From contig BFEA01000183.1 in NCBI GenBank assembly GCA_003427395.1, forward strand, positions 129,316 through 149,995: DNA of 20,680 bases, in the 5' to 3' direction. Shown here piece by piece: positions 16,600-20,680 of this stretch (position 1 is the stretch's first letter; the number at the start of each line of letters is the position of its first letter). The translations under genes and the position numbers were made by a program. Source of the DNA: Chara braunii (Eukaryota; Streptophyta; Charophyceae; Charales; Characeae). Below the pieces are notes generated by a model, which was not told the origin of the DNA, ran no database searches, and worked only from the letters and a program-made list of their open reading frames with translations.

Positions 16600-18664
16600 G
16601 CTCTGACGCTGACACTGAGGAACTCGCACGATATACTGCTGACTTGAAGCCCGCAGTTCGTGACCTCATTCAAGAGTACCACGACGTTTTCCCATCGTCG
16701 TTCTCGTACGCCGACATCCCACCAATGCGCGACGTCGAGCACTCCATCCAGCTTGTACCTTACTATCGTGTTCACCACCAGGCACCCTACAGACTCTCGA
16801 TCCCCGAGGTCACTGAACTCAAGCATCAGCTTGAGGAGCTCTTGAGACTGGATTTCACGTCCTCTTTGCTCGCAAAGCGGAAGGAACTCTCCGTCTCTGC
16901 ATCAACTATCGTGGTCTTAACCGCTACACGGTTAAGAACAGCTAGCCTATGTCTCGTTTTGATGAGTTGTTCGACCGCCTAGCAGGCAACCGCTTCTTTG
17001 CCAAGATTGATCTTCGTAGCGGTTACCGTCAGATCCGCGTCACTGCAGCCGACCAGCCGAAGACAGCGTTCCGATCGCGCTTCGGCCACTACGAGTTTAC
17101 AGTGATGTCATTTGGCCTCACCAACGCACCCGCTACCTTTCAGACGGCGATGAACGACATGTTCAAGGACATCCTGGAGCAGTACGTTCTCGTATATCTC
17201 GACGATATTCTGGTCTACAGTCACACCATTGAGGAGCACCTCAGACACCTCCGCGACGTCCTTGACTGCTTGCGCAGACATGGCTTCTACGCCAAGCTGA
17301 GCAAGTGCCGCTTTGCCCAGCACAAAGTGAATTTCTTAGGACACTACGTGTCTGACCAGGGTCTCCACATGGACGACACGAAGATCACTGCTATTGCGGA
17401 GTGGCCTGTCCCCACATCCTCCAAGCAGCTTCGCAGCTTCCTAGGCCCGACCAGTTACTATAGTAATTCAATTCAGGGATACTCTGGGTATTCCTACGTC
17501 CTTACCTCCACCCTCCTCCGGAAGAACCCACCCTGGGCTTGGACACCCCTCCACGAGGATGCCTTCCGCGCCCTAAAAAAGGCGGTGACATGCACACCGG
17601 TTCTTCACCTACCCGATTTTGATCGCTCTTTTATCCTTACCACCGATGCGTCAGACTTTGTTGTAGGAGCAGTGCTTTCTCAGATCTTCCCCTCCTCTTC
17701 TGATTCCCCTCATCCTCGTATCTCTCGCTTCCCACCACCTACCCCTACCATTGCTTCCCGACTGACGCCTACTCGTCCAGCTACTGACGAGCCTTCTATT
17801 GACTATTCTCCTACCATCGCCGAGGACAGCACTGTCGAGTCTCGCTCAGGTGATTGTCCGATAGCCTTTTACTCCCGTCAGCTTCTGCCCGCCGAGATAA
17901 ACTACACTGCTGATGAACGTGAGGTTCTCGCAGTAGTTTATGTCGCAGGGCACTGGCGCCACTACCTGCACGGGGCACCATTCACGGTGCGCACGGACAA
18001 CTCTGTTGTCCACGCTTTTCTGACAAAGTCGAAGCTCACTCCCCGACAGGCTCGCTGGTGGCGCGACCTATCCGAGTTTAGTTTCACCACTGAGCACATC
18101 AAGGGTGAGACTAATCGGGTCGCAGCTGCCTTATCCCCGCGCCCTGACCACAACAAGGAGCAGATCCAGCTCTCTTCCATCTCGGTCACCACTGTCCACG
18201 ACTCGGTGATCGACGAGTTTCGCACTCAGTACCGCCACTCCGCCGACTATCGCGATATCCACGCGACCCTTTGGAGTGGCAAGACTGTCCCGAACTACTC
18301 TCTCAGGGACAACGGTCTCGTGTACTGGCACGGTTCACAGGGCACCAGAGAGCCCCGTATTTGTGTTCCCTCCACTGGACAGCTGCGTGTCCGAGCAGTA
18401 GCAGAGTTCCATGACCAGGCAACCGCCGGTCATATGGGTTTCCACAAGACGTTGGCTCGTGTGAGCCGCCTGTACGTCTGGCCGAAGCGCAAGGACTTTG
18501 TGAAGGACTACGTCGCAGAGTGTCCCACCTGTCAGGAGGTGAACAGTGCGAACCACCTGCCTTATGGTTTGCTCCAGCCTCTTCCTATCCCTGAGGGTCA
18601 TTGGCAGTCCATCTCAATGGACTTTATCGATCCTCTTCGTCCTCCGACCCCCCCGCGGTCATGA
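16600..18664 (+). pseudogene. pol: Reverse transcriptase, RNase H and integrase N-terminus (pol)
   Basis: RT begins near 16630 ([39 protein letters not shown]). Near 16856 a deletion of about a dozen codons plus a frameshift removes the segment before VLFARK. TAG at 16943 interrupts the frame at NS/PM. From 16949 a 571-codon open stretch carries FAKIDLRSGYRQIRV (catalytic Asp21), FGLTNAPATFQ and YLDDILVYS (83-86). RNase H follows: TDASDFVVGAVLSQ (Asp233), a ~57-residue Ser/Pro/Thr-rich insert (246-302), AFYSRQLLPAEINY, EREVLAVV (Glu325) and RTDNSVV (Asp350). The last motif reads NRVAAALSP where family members usually have ADALSR, so the final Asp is Ala. The integrase zinc domain has His488, His495, Cys525 and Cys528, and the first core Asp is at 558 (ISMDFI). 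It ends by a frameshift in a C7 run near 18650. Confidence 0.92.
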
Positions 18665-19195
18665 TGCTATCCTGGTCGTCGTCGACCGCTTCACGAAGCG
18701 TGCGCGCTTTGTTCCGTGTCGCTATGCCATCAGTGCACGTGAGGTCGCCGACATCGTGTTTGACCGAGTCGTGCGTGACCACGGCTTACCTCTAAGCATC
18801 ATATCTGACCGTGACCCGCGCTTTACCAGCCGATTCTGGCGACGACTCCACGAGGTTTACGGCACCCAGCTCCGCTTCTCCTCGTTTTACCATCCTCAGA
18901 CTGATGGTTAGACCAAAATCACGAACAGGACTCTCGGAGATATTCTCCGAAAGATTGTTCGTGACGACCAGCAGTGGGATCTCCATCTTGCCCACCAAGA
19001 GATAGCCTACAACCACGCCGTCTCACCAGCCACGGGGATTTCGCCTTACTATTGTGACCTCGGCTATCACCCTCGTGTTCCCGCGAACTTCCTTCGACCG
19101 TCGCAGATGCACCCCGACACGAGTTGTCCCGCGCTGGATGATTGGATTGCACACATGACGTCGATTATGAAGACCGCACATGAGCACATAGCCAT
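18648..19195 (+). pseudogene. Integrase catalytic core, truncated
   Basis: This continues the integrase in frame 3: GHDAILVVVDRFTKRARFVPC, REVADIVFDRVVRDHGLP, IISDRDPRFTSRFW (second catalytic Asp), FSSFYHPQTDG, then TAG at 18909 and TKITNRTLGDILRKIV. In the minus-strand sibling the same place reads GQTEVTNR, so here the Gln codon CAG has become TAG and the catalytic Glu codon GAG has become AAA (Lys, 18915-18917). Homology continues to MKTAHEHIA and stops at about 19195, where the next 20 bp lead into (GT)n. The GPY/F module and chromodomain are missing. Confidence 0.92.
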
Positions 19196-19214
19196 TTTCC
19201 TGAGAAAGAAAGAA

Positions 19215-19249
19215 TGTGTGTGTGTGTGTGCGTGTGTGTGTATGTGTGT

Positions 19250-19336
<87 letters not shown>

Positions 19337-19349
19337 AGAGAGAGAGAGG
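19215..19349. repeat. (GT)n(GA)n compound microsatellite at the element's broken end
   Basis: TG repeats with a few variants (19215-19292) pass directly into AG repeats (19293-19349). The retroelement homology ends about 20 bp before. The same (AG)n strand also lies just upstream of LTR copy 2. Confidence 0.95.
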
Positions 19350-19350
19350 G

Positions 19351-19385
19351 TTCAACTACGAAATAGATCACGGTCGCAATTTGAC
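19351..19385 (+). repeat. Direct repeat flanking the foldback element (left)
   Basis: TTCAACTACGAAATAGATCA… matches 20518-20552 in the same orientation, with about 6 mismatches in 35. It lies outside the inverted arms. It is too long for an ordinary target-site duplication of a DNA transposon. Confidence 0.7.
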
Positions 19386-19410
19386 GACGATCAATTTCAC
19401 GGTTGGAATT

Positions 19411-20515
19411 ATTTTTTAAATTTATTTAATATTTTTTCTGAAAATATCACAACAAAATCTACGAACACTCAAATTTTCATAATTTTATACCCGTTTTTCT
19501 GGGAGCGAAATATCACTGAAGTTGGAGTACTTTTTTTGTTGGCCAACACATAGCTGAGTGACAAAAAATGCAAATGTGTCGAATTCACGTGACGATTATT
19601 TCGCGGTCTTACTATGCAACCAATTTTTTATTTTGAATTGGCGCGTTGATTATTTTGCGGTCTTAATGAATTTTTAAAAATTTTCTGTTATTTTTTCCTG
19701 GAAAGACAACGACGTAATCCATAGATTCTCAATTTTTCAGATTTTCTTGTGAATTCCTCCAAGCACAAAAAAATCGTCGAAGTTGCCTCTTGCAAATTGC
19801 GGGATTGGCTCGACCTTTTTGCAGCCCTCTAAGGCTGTGGTCTAGTGGGCTTCGGCGTTTGTGTCAAGGTGTCGCATTTTCGGCGGTGGGTGATAAGGAC
19901 GCAAAGTGGGTTGTTAGGGGGGGGGGGAATTGTGGGGACTAGTCCTTGGTGAAATTGCGGACTACCTACAACTAGCTCTGGTAGAACCAGGACTTTTGGA
20001 AAAAGGAAGGACCGGTCCTCGGGTCGAAGAAGACCCCAAAAGAAGTGGGGGGCGTTGGACCAGTCCTCAGGTGGAAGCGGACCCTAAAAAGAAGTGAGGG
20101 CATGTGAACTGCCAAAGGACCCTCAGGCACAGGTGTTGAGGCCCGTCTTCTCAAAACAGGGAGGTCAAGCGCAACGAAACAGGCGTTTTGCAAGAGGCAA
20201 CTTTGGCGATTTTCTGTGCTCAAAGGAACCCACTGAAAAATCTGAAATTTTGAAAATCGATAGATGAGGTCGTGCTTTTTCCAGGAAAAATATTAGAACA
20301 TTTAAAAAAATAATTTACACCGTGAAATAATGGTCATGTCGATTCGGATTTTTTTTCCATTTTTGCCGCTCAGCCATGTATGAGCCAACTGAAAAAGTAC
20401 TTCAAGTTCAATGAGTTTTTGCGCTTAGAAAAATGCGTGAAAAAAACCGAAATTGGAGTGCTCGTAGATTTTGTTGTGATATTTTCATAAAAAATACTAA
20501 ATAAAATTTAAAAAT
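19411..20515. mobile_element. Foldback-type element with long terminal inverted repeats
   Basis: The left arm (19411-19796, ~386 bp) is the imperfect reverse complement of the right arm (20187-20515, ~329 bp). Exact stretches include 19441-19464 with 20462-20485 (24 bp) and 19781-19796 with 20187-20202 (16 bp). The arms also align through GAGTACTTTTT/AAAAAGTACTTC, the words around GCTGAG, a TTATTTCGCGG block and TTCCTGGAAA. The left arm is longer partly because of a 54-bp internal duplication (GATTATTTCGCGG at 19594 and GATTATTTTGCGG at 19648). The 390-bp centre is G-rich and shows no transposase. Known relatives in form are foldback elements and large MITEs, which are mobilised by enzymes encoded elsewhere. 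Transcription through it would give a long imperfect hairpin RNA. Confidence 0.85.
20009..20104. repeat. 48-bp tandem duplication in the foldback centre
   Basis: GGACCGGTCCTCGGGT at 20009 and GGACCAGTCCTCAGGT at 20057 start two copies, each continuing to an AGAAGTG(G/A)GGG end. Confidence 0.8.
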
Positions 20516-20517
20516 CA

Positions 20518-20552
20518 TTCAACTTTGAAATAGACCGCGGCCACAATTTGAC
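20518..20552 (+). repeat. Direct repeat flanking the foldback element (right)
   Basis: This is the partner of 19351-19385, same orientation, immediately outside the right inverted arm. Confidence 0.7.
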
Positions 20553-20577
20553 CCATATTTCAATTTTGCCATTCAGC

Positions 20578-20673
20578 CTCTCTTTCTCTCGCTCTCTCAC
20601 TTGTAGTCCCCGCCTCCCCCTCTCTCTATCTCTCTTTCTTTCTCTCTCTCACTCTCTCTCTCTCTCTCTCACT
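20578..20673. repeat. (CT)n microsatellite
   Basis: CT-rich repeat with interruptions. It is the complement of the (GA)n at 19293-19349, so the two tracts flank the foldback element and its direct repeats in opposite strand sense. Confidence 0.9.
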
Positions 20674-20680
20674 CATATCA

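Overview
The window looks like intergenic, repeat-dominated nuclear DNA from a green-lineage eukaryote. The signs are a decayed chromovirus-type Ty3/gypsy retrotransposon with an integrase-linked chromodomain, an LTR followed by a primer-binding site like the plant initiator-Met tRNA type, and long (GA)n, (GT)n and (TTTA)n microsatellites. My best guess is a streptophyte (charophyte) alga such as Chara, because the polyprotein style resembles what I recall from there. That is memory-based inference, not something the sequence proves. I recognise no host protein gene, rRNA or tRNA. All convincing coding sequence is broken retrotransposon.

Layout: 281-630 a diverged LTR-like repeat (copy 1). 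1030-2024 a minus-strand retroelement fragment (end of integrase core, GPY/F module, chromodomain). 2025-3300 gene-free sequence with hairpins, a 14-bp inverted repeat and a GC-rich ~54-bp tandem repeat. 3640-4440 gene-free with a 12-bp-stem hairpin and a (CA)n tract. 4782-5535 a satellite-like array of ~120-bp units with alternating variants, followed by a 71-bp duplication. 5706-6355 an array of hairpins with a constant 20-nt loop and stems that change sequence yet stay complementary. 7383-7496 a 24-bp minisatellite. 8058-8735 three hairpins with one stem and different loops. 9858-9883 another hairpin. 10253-10703 a second copy of the 3760 hairpin, then a ~240-bp tandem duplication. 10992-11106 (GA)n. 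11116-11429 a well-bounded LTR (copy 2) with PBS at 11431. 11447-13472 a non-coding stretch rich in inverted repeats. 13473-19195 gag-pol of the chromovirus, with many stops and frameshifts. 19215-19349 (GT)n(GA)n that cuts the element off inside integrase. 19411-20515 a ~1.1-kb foldback element with ~330-390-bp inverted arms. 20578-20673 (CT)n.

The plus-strand element (13473-19195) and the minus-strand fragment (1030-2024) belong to one family: over ~318 bp of shared integrase I count about 32 mismatches by hand, about 26 of them transitions. Each copy carries stop codons the other lacks, which points to C-to-T/G-to-A decay, as expected for methylated, silenced DNA. The plus copy has PR, RT, RNase H and most of integrase but no chromodomain; the minus copy has the chromodomain end only.

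The most unusual structure is the 5706-6355 hairpin array. At four loci the 20-21-nt loop is nearly constant while the 6-9-bp stems differ completely and remain paired in every case. I do not know a described element of this kind.
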